A stretch of 64,000 nucleotides of DNA from assembly GCF_024181225.1 (NCBI RefSeq), contig NZ_CP051198.1, positions 186,001 to 250,000 on the forward strand, read 5' to 3'. Position numbers and translations under genes: made by a program. The notes beneath the pieces are model-generated. The model saw only the letters and a list, made by a program, of their open reading frames with translations. It did not search any database and was not told the origin of the DNA. The first letter of the stretch is position 1; every line of letters starts with the position of its first letter. This DNA is from Treponema sp. OMZ 787 (GTDB taxonomy: Bacteria; Spirochaetota; Spirochaetia; Treponematales; Treponemataceae). Shown here piece after piece: positions 41,922 to 50,028 of this stretch.

Positions 41922-42938
41922 ATGTCAAAATTATTTACCGAATACAATATTAAAAATTTAAAACTTAAGAACAGGCTTGTCATGGCACCGATGTGTATGT
42001 TCTGTGCCCCGGAAAACGGAATGGTTACCGAATTCCATATTATGCACTATGCAACAAGAGCCTTAGGCGGTATTGGTCTTATAACACTCGAAGCCACAGC
42101 AATCAGCCCTGAAGGCAGAATTTCCGCAAACGACCTTGGAATCTGGAGCGATGAGCATATTCCCGGATTAAAGAGAATTGTTGATGCAGTACACGGATAC
42201 GGAGGTAAAATAGCAATTCAGATCGGTCATGCCGGAAGAAAGAGCAAGGTTCCGGGAGCGGAAATTGAAGCTCCTTCCGCAATAGCCTTTGATGCAGAAT
42301 CGGCAACTCCCAAAGAGATGACAAAGGAAGATATAAAGGAAACTGTAGAAGAATTTAAACAAGCTGTAATCAGAGCAGATAAGGCCGACTTCGATATGAT
42401 TCAGCTTCATGGAGCACACGGATATTTATTAAACGAATTCTTTTCCCCTCTTACAAATAAAAGAACAGATGAATACGGCGGAAGCCATGAAAACAGGGTA
42501 AGAATTTTAGGTGAAATTCTTGATGCAATTAAACCTATTTGGAAGGATAAGCCTATTGAGGTGAGAGTAACTGCGGATGACTATGCAGAGGGAGGCAATA
42601 AGGCAGAAGACCTTGCCATTATGTTAAACCTTGTAAAGGATAAGGGAATTGATTCGGTAAACGTCAGCACAGGAGGCTTGGTAAATGTTGCCCCCAAGGC
42701 CTTTCCCGGCTACCAAATTCCTCATGCAAAAACAATAAAGGAGATGACGGGCCTCCCTGTTGCTGCAGGAGGCTTAATAATAACTGCAAAGGATGCAAAC
42801 GATATAATCGAGAATGAAAACATTGAGCTGGTATATTTAGGCAGAGAACTTTTAAGAAATCCGTATTTTGCCTTAAATGCCGCAAAAGAACTTCAAGCCG
42901 AAATTCAAACGCCTAAACAATACACAAGAGCCTATTAA
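41922..42938 (+). CDS. NADH:flavin oxidoreductase, old yellow enzyme family (NamA/YqjM-like)
   Basis: This 338-residue FMN-dependent TIM-barrel reductase acts on activated C=C bonds. Family marks are KLKNRLVMAPMCMF at the N-terminus, HYATRALGGIGLITLEATAISPEGR, QIGHAGRKS (substrate-binding His), FDMIQLHGAHGYLLNEFFSPLTNKRTDEYGGSHENR split by conserved spacing, and the C-terminal FMN phosphate loop around VYLGRELLRNPYF. The lack of a C-terminal iron-sulfur domain separates it from 2,4-dienoyl-CoA reductases. Length and motifs fit the NamA/YqjM class. Its physiological substrate is unknown. AAGGAG precedes the ATG. Confidence 0.88.
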   Translation: MSKLFTEYNIKNLKLKNRLVMAPMCMFCAPENGMVTEFHIMHYATRALGGIGLITLEATAISPEGRISANDLGIWSDEHIPGLKRIVDAVHGYGGKIAIQIGHAGRKSKVPGAEIEAPSAIAFDAESATPKEMTKEDIKETVEEFKQAVIRADKADFDMIQLHGAHGYLLNEFFSPLTNKRTDEYGGSHENRVRILGEILDAIKPIWKDKPIEVRVTADDYAEGGNKAEDLAIMLNLVKDKGIDSVNVSTGGLVNVAPKAFPGYQIPHAKTIKEMTGLPVAAGGLIITAKDANDIIENENIELVYLGRELLRNPYFALNAAKELQAEIQTPKQYTRAY

Positions 42939-43002
42939 TTATCTGGTAAATGCTTTTGAAGTTTAAGCATAATACATATATAATTCTTCCCTCCCTATCT
43001 CT

Positions 43003-43031
43003 TTGAAAATTTAACCTAAATAGTATATAAT
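43003..43031 (+). promoter_or_regulatory. Promoter predicting a leaderless mRNA for the metalloprotease chimera
   Basis: TTGAAA (43003-43008), 17 bases, TATAAT (43026-43031). The ATG begins only 6 bases later, at the expected transcription start, and there is no ribosome binding site. Confidence 0.65.
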
Positions 43032-43037
43032 GGAATT

Positions 43038-44588
43038 ATGAATCAGGATAGGGTTAAAGAAATATTGCTTGAGACGGCGGATACCGAGCTTGAGTTTTCT
43101 GTTGTTTTTACGGGCAAGAGCAGTAAAAAGGTAAACGGGCTTTATAAGCCGGACACGCACGAAATTATTCTTCACAATAAGAATTTTGCAAACGATAACG
43201 AACTTATTTATACGGCCATACATGAATATACTCATCACAAGCAGTGTGAAAAAGACGGAGGCTTCTACACAAAAAGAGTTCACAGCCCTAAGTTTTGGAC
43301 TCTTTTTCACAACCTTCTTGCAGAGGCCGAAAAAAAAGGGCTTTATAGGATTACCCTTGAAGAATCGCCCGAGCTTTTGGAATTAACCGATGAGATTCGG
43401 CAGGTTATAATGGTAGAAGACGGTAAGCTTATGAAAGAGCTCGGCCGCTTACTCGGAAAAGCCCGTCCGCTTTGTAAAAAAGCGGGGGTAAGATACGAAG
43501 ACTATGTTGACAGAGTACTCTGTCTTCCGCGGGCATCTGCAACCGCCATCGAAAAAATAAGCGCCTACGATGTAAACCCGTCTATCGGTTATGAAGCAAT
43601 GAAGCTTGTAGCCAATATAGGAAATACAGAAAAAAGAGCCGAGGCAGAAGAAATGTTTTTAAAGAGAACAAGCCCGGCTGCAGTAAGAGGACAAATTTCT
43701 ACAAAAAAAGAAGAAGATCCGCGCCGCACCTTAGAAAAAGAAAAACGCCGTTTGGAAAAAACGATTTTAAGTCTTCAAGCAAAACTTGAAACGGTTGAAA
43801 GCCGTCTTGCAAATATGCCGATAGCTCCCTTTATAATCGCAGTGATTTTTTCTATATTTACATCACTTCCTATGATTGCACAAAACTCAAATCCGATTCC
43901 CATTCCGTCCGTTCCGCCGATTCCGGGAATACCGGCCATCCCTAAGCCGAACACTGTAGGCCCTGCAATTCCCAAAGCTCCGGCAGCTCCTGAATTTTTC
44001 AAACTAGATCATCAGCCCAAAAATGAAAAAAACTTGACACGAAAAAGATTAAGTCCTGCCGAAATGATAGAGAGGTTAAACTCAAGCCAAGACGGGGCTT
44101 TTGCAAAAAGGCTTATGAGCACTTTAATCGAAAGTGACGATCAGGGCTTTGATGTTCTAAATAAAATTATAGAAGAACTTTCAAAAAATGATGTGCAAAA
44201 ATTTCAAATGCAAATAAAAGAAAACAAAAAAAATGAGGTAATAAAAAATTTTAATTTTAACGGAAAAAATATGCTGGAAGAATTCGGATCCTTTGCCGCA
44301 TCCGATATAACGCCTGATAAAAGTTTTTTTCTTGCAGCAGAATCAAAGGCGGCAGCAAAAGGAGAAAAGAACGGAGAGCGGCTGTATATCTTTGCAAAAC
44401 GAAACATAGCCGGAACATACAAGCTCTTTGTAGAAATAGACCAAGACACAAAAAATCACAATTCCTTATTTTTTAAGCTTTTTAAAAATTCTCCCTTTGA
44501 AGCAAAGTTTGACCAAAATATTTTATTGAGTCAAATAAAAAACGATAGAATTGACTTGGATGCTGTTTTTGACTTGAATTCAAATTAA
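43038..44588 (+). CDS. SprT/YgjP-like zinc metalloprotease domain fused to a membrane helix and Pro-rich tail
   Basis: This 516-residue protein has an unusual plan. Residues 1-100 resemble a gluzincin-type protease: HEYTH (62-66) as the zinc site plus a second His region HSPKFWTLFHNLL. Residues 110-220 are helical, 228-258 a probable coiled coil, 262-281 a hydrophobic transmembrane or signal-like helix, and 286-318 a stretch of Pro-Ile-Pro repeats. The last 200 residues are soluble and would lie outside the cytoplasm if the helix spans the membrane. It could be a natural fusion linking a cytoplasmic protease to the envelope, or two old genes joined. No ribosome binding site is seen at an internal start (Met260). 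The function is not known. Confidence 0.65.
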   Translation: MNQDRVKEILLETADTELEFSVVFTGKSSKKVNGLYKPDTHEIILHNKNFANDNELIYTAIHEYTHHKQCEKDGGFYTKRVHSPKFWTLFHNLLAEAEKKGLYRITLEESPELLELTDEIRQVIMVEDGKLMKELGRLLGKARPLCKKAGVRYEDYVDRVLCLPRASATAIEKISAYDVNPSIGYEAMKLVANIGNTEKRAEAEEMFLKRTSPAAVRGQISTKKEEDPRRTLEKEKRRLEKTILSLQAKLETVESRLANMPIAPFIIAVIFSIFTSLPMIAQNSNPIPIPSVPPIPGIPAIPKPNTVGPAIPKAPAAPEFFKLDHQPKNEKNLTRKRLSPAEMIERLNSSQDGAFAKRLMSTLIESDDQGFDVLNKIIEELSKNDVQKFQMQIKENKKNEVIKNFNFNGKNMLEEFGSFAASDITPDKSFFLAAESKAAAKGEKNGERLYIFAKRNIAGTYKLFVEIDQDTKNHNSLFFKLFKNSPFEAKFDQNILLSQIKNDRIDLDAVFDLNSN

Positions 44589-44657
44589 ATAAAATTATAT
44601 AAACTTAAAAACATTAAAGAGATTATAAAAATAAATATGGTGAAGCCATAAAAAGGA

Positions 44658-44691
44658 AGACCCATTCAAAAGGAGGATAATGAATGGGTCT
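44658..44691 (+). promoter_or_regulatory. Hairpin with ribosome binding site in the loop and start codon at its edge
   Basis: AGACCCATTC (44658-44667) pairs perfectly with GAATGGGTCT (44682-44691). The 14-base loop holds AGGAGG (44671-44676), and the ATG (44680-44682) straddles loop and stem. It could control translation of the small ORF or be part of a small RNA. Confidence 0.5.
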
Positions 44692-44787
44692 AGTGAAAAA
44701 CAGTGTGTATCGTTTGTGTGTGGCCTGAGTATACTTAAAATGTATAAAAATGTCAAGCATTTTTGTAAAAATTTATCGTTTTTATAA
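44680..44787 (+). CDS. Possible 35-aa peptide
   Basis: An ATG 3 bases after a perfect AGGAGG opens a 35-codon frame (MNGSSEKQCVSFVCGLSIL, then KMYKNVKHFCKN) ending in TAA at 44787. The predicted peptide has a short amphipathic or hydrophobic middle and three Cys. The strong ribosome binding site inside a hairpin loop is the main reason to list it. No homologue is known to me. The region may instead encode a regulatory RNA. Confidence 0.35.
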   Translation: MNGSSEKQCVSFVCGLSILKMYKNVKHFCKNLSFL

Positions 44788-44824
44788 AAGCTAAATTAAA
44801 AATATACAGACCAAAAATCAAACA

Positions 44825-45931
44825 TTAAACATTAAACTTAAAGAACATAACATCGCCGTCATTGACCACATAGGCCTTTCCTTCTTGACGGTAACGCCCT
44901 GCTTCTTTTATCTTTTGCTCACTGCCGTATTTTACAAAGTCATCAAAGCTGTATACTTCCGCCTTTATAAAGCCCTTTTCAAAATCGGTATGAATAACAC
45001 CGGCTGCCTTTGGAGCCGTATCACCTGCATGAATTGTCCATGCACGGCACTCATCTTCTCCGGCCGTAAAAAAGGTTCTAAGCCCTATCAAGTGATAGGC
45101 TGCCCTTGCAAGCTGTGAAAGGCCCGATTCCTCTAAGCCGACTTCTTCTAAAAAGCTTAATCGCTCTTCTTCACTTTCGAGGTCAGCAAGCTCCGCTTCA
45201 AACTTTCCGCAGATAATTACCGTGTCGGCACCCTCGGATTCCGCAATCTTTTTAACCGCAGCCACATAGGGGTTACTATCCTGTGCCCCTGTTTCATCCA
45301 CATTGCAAACATACATTTGAGGCTTCATCGTAATCAAATGAGTATCATAGATTGCATCCCTTTCATCATCGGTTAAATCGGCAAGACGGGCTCCCTTTCC
45401 TTCTTGTAAGAGGGGGCGGATTTTTTCGATGGCACGCATTACGACACCAGCTTCTTTTTGAGCTTCCTTACCCATACGGCTCGCTTTTTCGGCTCGCTCC
45501 GCTCTTTTATCCAAACTTGCAAGATCTGCAAGTGCAAGTTCTATATTTATAGTTTCGATATCCGAAGCCGGATCTATTTTTCCTGCAACATGAACAATAT
45601 CGTCATTGTCAAAACAGCGTACAACGTGGGCAATAACTCCGACTTCACGAATGTGGGATAAAAACTGATTTCCTAAGCCCTCCCCTTTTGAAGCTCCTTT
45701 TACAAGGCCTGCAATATCCACAAATTCTACTGTTGCAGGAATTACCTTTTTAGGGTTAAAATGTTCTGCCAATTTTTTTAAACGGGTATCGGGTAAACTT
45801 ACAATTCCCACATTGGGATTTATTGTACAAAAGGGATAGTTAGCTGCCTCAGCAGGTGCACTTGTGAGGGCCGAAAATATAGTCGATTTTCCCACATTGG
45901 GTAAACCCACAATTCCGCAATTTATAGCCAT
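44825..45931 (-). CDS. ychF: Ribosome-associated ATPase/GTPase YchF (Obg family)
   Basis: This 368-residue universally conserved Obg-like P-loop protein binds ribosomes and prefers ATP. It has GLPNVGKST (8-16), the G2/G3 region VEFVDIAGLVKGASKGEGLGN, an NVDE motif in place of the usual GTP-specific NKxD (the basis of its ATP preference), a coiled-coil insertion, and a C-terminal TGS domain with RTFFTAGEDECRAWTI. The length is standard. GGAGG lies before the ATG. It follows sppA on the same strand with a 36-base gap. Confidence 0.94.
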   Translation of the reverse strand: MAINCGIVGLPNVGKSTIFSALTSAPAEAANYPFCTINPNVGIVSLPDTRLKKLAEHFNPKKVIPATVEFVDIAGLVKGASKGEGLGNQFLSHIREVGVIAHVVRCFDNDDIVHVAGKIDPASDIETINIELALADLASLDKRAERAEKASRMGKEAQKEAGVVMRAIEKIRPLLQEGKGARLADLTDDERDAIYDTHLITMKPQMYVCNVDETGAQDSNPYVAAVKKIAESEGADTVIICGKFEAELADLESEEERLSFLEEVGLEESGLSQLARAAYHLIGLRTFFTAGEDECRAWTIHAGDTAPKAAGVIHTDFEKGFIKAEVYSFDDFVKYGSEQKIKEAGRYRQEGKAYVVNDGDVMFFKFNV

Positions 45932-45967
45932 ATAATTCCTCCAAATAAAAAATTCATCATCACAGGC

Positions 45968-47797
45968 TTAGTTTTCCCAAATAAGGTATTCAGGACTGTA
46001 AACATAAATACCTTTTTTTGACTTCAAATTTAAAAAGTCCGTAAAAGCCTTGAGGTCTGCAAAGTTCATCTGCGAAAGAGTCGAAGCATTAAGGTCTTCC
46101 AAAATACTTTTTACTAAGGCCTCTGTTAAAGGCATGGGCTTTTTTATTTCCTTTATGGAATATTGCTCCTTTATATTTGCAAGCTCTGCAGCATATTTTG
46201 CCGCCTCATCCAAAGAGCCGAGGGCATCGACTAACTTTAAATTTAGTGCCTGCTCACCGGAATAGACTCGGCCGCCTGCCAACTCTGCAACGGTTTTTTC
46301 GGGAAGACTTCTTCCTCTTGCTACGGTTTCGATAAAGGTTTTATATATGTGCATAACTTCGAGCTGCCGCACTTCTTTTTCTTCCTGCGAGGGATCTTCT
46401 AAGACGGAATATGAAGGTTTTTGACCGGAGTAAACCAAGTCGCTTGTAATTCCGAGGTGTTTTTTTACTGCTTCCTTAAAAGATGGGGCTGTAGCCAATA
46501 CACCGATTGATCCCGTAATTGTGTAGGGACTCGCAAAAATATAATCGGCTGAAGAAGAAATCCAATAAGCCCCTGAAGCGGCAACAGAGCCCATCGAAAC
46601 TACAACCGGTTTTCCTGAGGCCTTAACCCTATCGACCGCACGCCTAATTTCTTCCGAAGCAAAAACCTCTCCTCCGCCTGAATTGACTCTTAAAACGATG
46701 GCTTTTACTGTAGGATCTTCTAAGGCCATATCAAAAAGCTCGGCTATCTTATAGCTTACGGCCGACTCATCTATAGGGCCCGTACCAATAGAAGTAATCG
46801 CTCCGTTTATGTGAATAATTCCTATCGAATTTTGGGACGGCATTTCTGCAAAATTTGCATTATAAGAAACATAGTCTATTGTATTTACACTGACCGAAAA
46901 TGTCTTACTGTCGGCAAAACCTATGTTTGCGGCAAATTCATCAACTGAGGCTATGTCCGTAACAAAGCCCTCTTCTAAAGCTGCTTTTGCAGCGTTGCCC
47001 GCATATTTTTTTATAAGAGCATTGTTATTTTGTGCGAATGTCCTAATTTTTTCGGGAGATATATTTCGATTAGCGGCGATGTCCGAGGTGTATTTTCCCC
47101 ATAAATTATCGAACATGGCTTTTAAATTGGCTCTTACATTTTCGGAAAGAGTATCTCTGGAATAGGTTTCGGCCATCCCCTTGTAGGCTCCGGCCTGTAT
47201 TACATTCCACTTAATACCGAATTTTTCTTCCAAACCCTTAAAGAAAACCGGACGGGAAGCAAAGCCTGCAAAGGAAATTTCTCCTAAAGGATCAATTCCG
47301 ATGCGGTCTGCATAGGAGGCTAAAAAGTAAGACGGAATTGAATAGCCCACAGAATAGGCATATATCTTTTTACCGGAATTTTTAAATGTGCTTAAAGCTT
47401 TTCCCAACTCGCTTAAATGTCCCGATGAAAGGCCTGACAATTCCGAAAAATCCAAATAAAGACCGGTTATCCGTCTATCGAAGGCCGCATTTTTTATCGC
47501 CTTTACAAGATCAGAAACAAGAACAGCAGATTTTTTTCCAATCCCGGGAATACCGGCCGCAAAAATATCGGCTTCCTTTTCAGTAATAAAACCTGAAGGA
47601 TTTATCTTTAGCACCCCTTCATTAGGCACACGCATTAAAACGGTTGTATTCGAGGGAATAGTTCCCAAAACCCCTAAAAATGTAAAAAAGAAAAAGAAGA
47701 AAACTATGTTTATTATTATCAAACGTAAAGTATTTATTCCTCTGAAAAGAGTCCTAAAAAAGCCCGGACGCTTTCTTTGTTCTTGATTTTCCTGCAT
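45968..47797 (-). CDS. sppA: Signal peptide peptidase SppA, long form (protease IV)
   Basis: This inner-membrane serine protease degrades leftover signal peptides. The 609-residue length matches the tandem-domain E. coli-type SppA. An N-terminal transmembrane helix (about residues 27-50) anchors it. The catalytic Lys is in the first domain (IQAGAYKGMAETYSR) and the Ser in the second (VVSMGSVAASGAYWISSSA), so the dyad is complete. The start has AGGAG upstream. It is transcribed from a TTGAAA-17-TATCAT promoter that faces away from the methyltransferase operon. Confidence 0.93.
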   Translation of the reverse strand: MQENQEQRKRPGFFRTLFRGINTLRLIIINIVFFFFFFTFLGVLGTIPSNTTVLMRVPNEGVLKINPSGFITEKEADIFAAGIPGIGKKSAVLVSDLVKAIKNAAFDRRITGLYLDFSELSGLSSGHLSELGKALSTFKNSGKKIYAYSVGYSIPSYFLASYADRIGIDPLGEISFAGFASRPVFFKGLEEKFGIKWNVIQAGAYKGMAETYSRDTLSENVRANLKAMFDNLWGKYTSDIAANRNISPEKIRTFAQNNNALIKKYAGNAAKAALEEGFVTDIASVDEFAANIGFADSKTFSVSVNTIDYVSYNANFAEMPSQNSIGIIHINGAITSIGTGPIDESAVSYKIAELFDMALEDPTVKAIVLRVNSGGGEVFASEEIRRAVDRVKASGKPVVVSMGSVAASGAYWISSSADYIFASPYTITGSIGVLATAPSFKEAVKKHLGITSDLVYSGQKPSYSVLEDPSQEEKEVRQLEVMHIYKTFIETVARGRSLPEKTVAELAGGRVYSGEQALNLKLVDALGSLDEAAKYAAELANIKEQYSIKEIKKPMPLTEALVKSILEDLNASTLSQMNFADLKAFTDFLNLKSKKGIYVYSPEYLIWEN

Positions 47798-47828
47798 ATT
47801 TTGCTCCTAGAATGAAATTCGAAACGCT

Positions 47829-47857
47829 ATGATAGCAAAAAAACGCTTTTTTTTCAA
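47829..47857 (-). promoter_or_regulatory. Promoter of sppA
   Basis: Minus-strand TTGAAA (47857-47852), 17 bases, TATCAT (47834-47829); ATG 32 bases downstream. Confidence 0.55.
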
Positions 47858-47891
47858 CTAAGAGCAATTTAGCTGAAAACGAAACAACTTA

Positions 47892-47920
47892 TTGACACTT
47901 AAACAAATTTTAGGTATAGT
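47892..47920 (+). promoter_or_regulatory. Strong promoter of the corrinoid methyltransferase operon
   Basis: Perfect TTGACA (47892-47897), 17 bases, TATAGT (47915-47920). The first structural gene starts about 200 bases later, leaving a long leader. Confidence 0.75.
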
Positions 47921-48122
47921 GTATTTATCATATCTGCTAAAGGAGGTTGTTTATGAAAAGCTATCCATTTCATTTCTCTACATGACCTCAAACTGATTTT
48001 ACGGCAAGTGTTGCCTAAAGTTAGTAGTCTAATTTAAAACACTTAAAAATTTATATCAAAAGATTCTCCTGTTTATAACTATGATGGTTGAGTCTTAAGA
48101 ATATTTGTATAGGAGTTATTTT
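47921..48122 (+). other. 200-base leader with a possible 10-codon leader peptide
   Basis: Just after the promoter, AAAGGAGG precedes an ATG at 47953 that opens MKSYPFHFST and stops at 47985. Beyond it lie two small hairpins (GGCAA-GTG-TTGCC at 48003-48015; TTAG/CTAA just after) and no T-rich terminator. I could not recognise a cobalamin riboswitch (no convincing B12 box). The leader peptide has a ribosome binding site as good as any gene here, so translation of it may control the operon. Confidence 0.4.
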
Positions 48123-49202
48123 ATGTATACAGAATTTAAAGATGAAATGACACCAAAAGAAAGGATGGCGGCTTTTGCTTCCAATAAACCGATTGACAGG
48201 CTGCCGATTGTTCCGGATATGGGGGTTACGATGGCAGGCTTTACCGGTCACACAACTAACGATTACTATACCAGCTCCGATGTAATGGCAGAAACAGAAA
48301 TAGCTTTGTTTAACCGTTTTAGGCACGAAGCAGTAGGCATTTCAACAACGCTTCGCGGAATGGCAGAAGCTATGGGTTCAATATTAAATTATCCTTATGA
48401 TAATATAACCAATTTAAAAGAACCGATTGTAAAAACCGAAGAAGATATAGATAAGCTGAAACCTGTTAATCCGCATCAAGACGGAAAACTTCCTATTCTT
48501 TTGGATGCTCTCTGTAAAATACGGGATAAGATCGGAGATGTTGCCGATATAGGAGCCTCAATGACTGCACCTTTTACTGTTGCGGCTTCAGTTCTTGGCA
48601 CCGAAGTCCTCTTAAGATGGATAATCAAAAAACCGGAAGCGCTGCACCGCCTAATGAAAATTATTACAGCAAATAACCGTGAATATATAAAGGCCTTAGG
48701 TAAATTAGGATTCGGTACAGGATTTTGCGACCCCGTTTCTTCTTCCAGTATTTTAAAATTAGAACAGTATAGAGAATTTTCCCTGCCGTATTTTAAAGAA
48801 AATGTTCAGGATGTAATAAAATATTGCGGCTCCCATCCCACCGTTCATATCTGCGGTAAATCCCGCGAATTGTGGGAAGACGTAATGGAAACAGGTATCG
48901 GAAATTTTTCGATTGATAATTGTGAAGACCTTGAAGAAGCAAAAGCCGTTATGGGACACAAAGTCATGATTACCGGAAACGTTCCGCCTGTTGATGTTAT
49001 ATATCTGGGGAACGAAGAAGACATACGCAAGTCGGTTAGGGATTGCGTAAAAAAGGGTTGGGATAATAAATGCGGATATATTCTTTCAACAGGCTGCCAA
49101 ATTCCGAAAGGAACCAAAATTGAAAATATAGATGCCTTTATGAAATGGGGACGGTATTACGCTCATATGCCGATAGACAAAAAGAGATTTGATGAAGATT
49201 AG
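48123..49202 (+). CDS. UroD-fold corrinoid-dependent methyltransferase (MtaA-like)
   Basis: This 359-residue protein starts at ATG 48123, preceded by AGGAG; an upstream in-frame start at 48105 overlaps that site. The uroporphyrinogen-decarboxylase-fold TIM barrel contains the MtaA-type zinc ligands: His and Cys in TVHICGKS, and a distant Cys in ILSTGCQIP. Other blocks are TPKERMAAFASNKPIDRLPIVPD and GFCDPVSSSSILK. Such enzymes move methyl groups between a corrinoid protein and a thiol or other acceptor, or from a methylated substrate to the corrinoid. With the corrinoid protein and reactivator downstream it forms a methyl-transfer system with unknown substrate. Confidence 0.82.
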   Translation: MYTEFKDEMTPKERMAAFASNKPIDRLPIVPDMGVTMAGFTGHTTNDYYTSSDVMAETEIALFNRFRHEAVGISTTLRGMAEAMGSILNYPYDNITNLKEPIVKTEEDIDKLKPVNPHQDGKLPILLDALCKIRDKIGDVADIGASMTAPFTVAASVLGTEVLLRWIIKKPEALHRLMKIITANNREYIKALGKLGFGTGFCDPVSSSSILKLEQYREFSLPYFKENVQDVIKYCGSHPTVHICGKSRELWEDVMETGIGNFSIDNCEDLEEAKAVMGHKVMITGNVPPVDVIYLGNEEDIRKSVRDCVKKGWDNKCGYILSTGCQIPKGTKIENIDAFMKWGRYYAHMPIDKKRFDED

Positions 49203-50028
49203 AAATTATATTTGCAATTATAAGGATGAAAAAACAAACGGTTCTCTTCAAGATGTAATGGATGCGGAGAAAATTTTTTTGGATGTAAATGCCTATAAAA
49301 ATGCAGCCGAATATTTATCAAAAAATAGTCCGTTTGTTTTTTTTCCAGTTACAAATACACTCGAAGCTGAGCTGCAGGGAGCTTTGATAAATGAAAACAG
49401 CCTTATACGGGTAAAAAATCCTATCATAACAGGTGTAGAAGAATTATTTTCTTTAAAAGCATTTGATTATACCGTGTCTCATTATAAAATAATGAACGAG
49501 TGTCTTAATTATAAATATGATAAACCACTTGCCTATGAGATGACGGGATTTTACACTTTCTTATCGTTCATCATCCCCGCCGAAAAAATATTTCGAGCCT
49601 TTAGAAAAAATCCGGAAACGGAAAAAAAACTTGCCGGCATTTTTTTAAAAAATTATTTTTCTTTTATCAATACATTAAATTCTTTTAATATAAAACTTAT
49701 TTCTCTTGCAGATCCGGCGGCCTCCGTTGATATTATAGGTCCGGCTGCCTTGGAGAAAACTATCAATAATTTTTATGTGCCCTTAATTGATTATATTTTA
49801 AGTAACACAAATTTTTCAATTTATTTGTGCCCGAAACTAAGTTTGGCAATGGAAGATTTAGGTTTTTTAAAGAATGACACAATAGAGACCGGCAAATCAA
49901 GTATTCAAAATATAATTAAAGATTTAATGACTGAAAAAAGAATATTCGGAAATATATGTATCAATGTAAAAACCGACATAAACAGAATAAAGGTTTTTGA
50001 ATTTACAAAGGGAGGAGAAGATGAATAA
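49192..50028 (+). CDS. Degenerate UroD-fold protein, zinc site missing
   Basis: This 278-residue protein starts at ATG 49192, overlapping the previous stop by 11 bases. It looks like a shortened UroD-fold methyltransferase relative (KPLAYEMTGFYTFLSFIIPAEKIF, SLADPAASVDIIGPAALEKT), but the usual His-x-Cys of the zinc site is replaced by FSIYLCPKL, and the last Cys region is absent. It may be a non-catalytic partner of the neighbouring methyltransferases or bind another ligand. Conservation of frame and tight coupling argue against a pseudogene. Confidence 0.6.
   Translation: MKIRNYICNYKDEKTNGSLQDVMDAEKIFLDVNAYKNAAEYLSKNSPFVFFPVTNTLEAELQGALINENSLIRVKNPIITGVEELFSLKAFDYTVSHYKIMNECLNYKYDKPLAYEMTGFYTFLSFIIPAEKIFRAFRKNPETEKKLAGIFLKNYFSFINTLNSFNIKLISLADPAASVDIIGPAALEKTINNFYVPLIDYILSNTNFSIYLCPKLSLAMEDLGFLKNDTIETGKSSIQNIIKDLMTEKRIFGNICINVKTDINRIKVFEFTKGGEDE

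Noticed and set aside
42951-42970. Small dyad ATGCTT...AAGCAT after the old-yellow-enzyme gene
   Set aside because: Short stem without a T run on either side; not convincing as a terminator.
47921-48122. Cobalamin riboswitch before the corrinoid operon
   Set aside because: A B12 riboswitch was expected here but no B12 box or long paired structure is recognisable; only small hairpins and a leader ORF are seen.
49997-50020. Upstream start for the third UroD-fold gene
   Set aside because: GGAGG lies inside this extension, immediately before the ATG at 50021.
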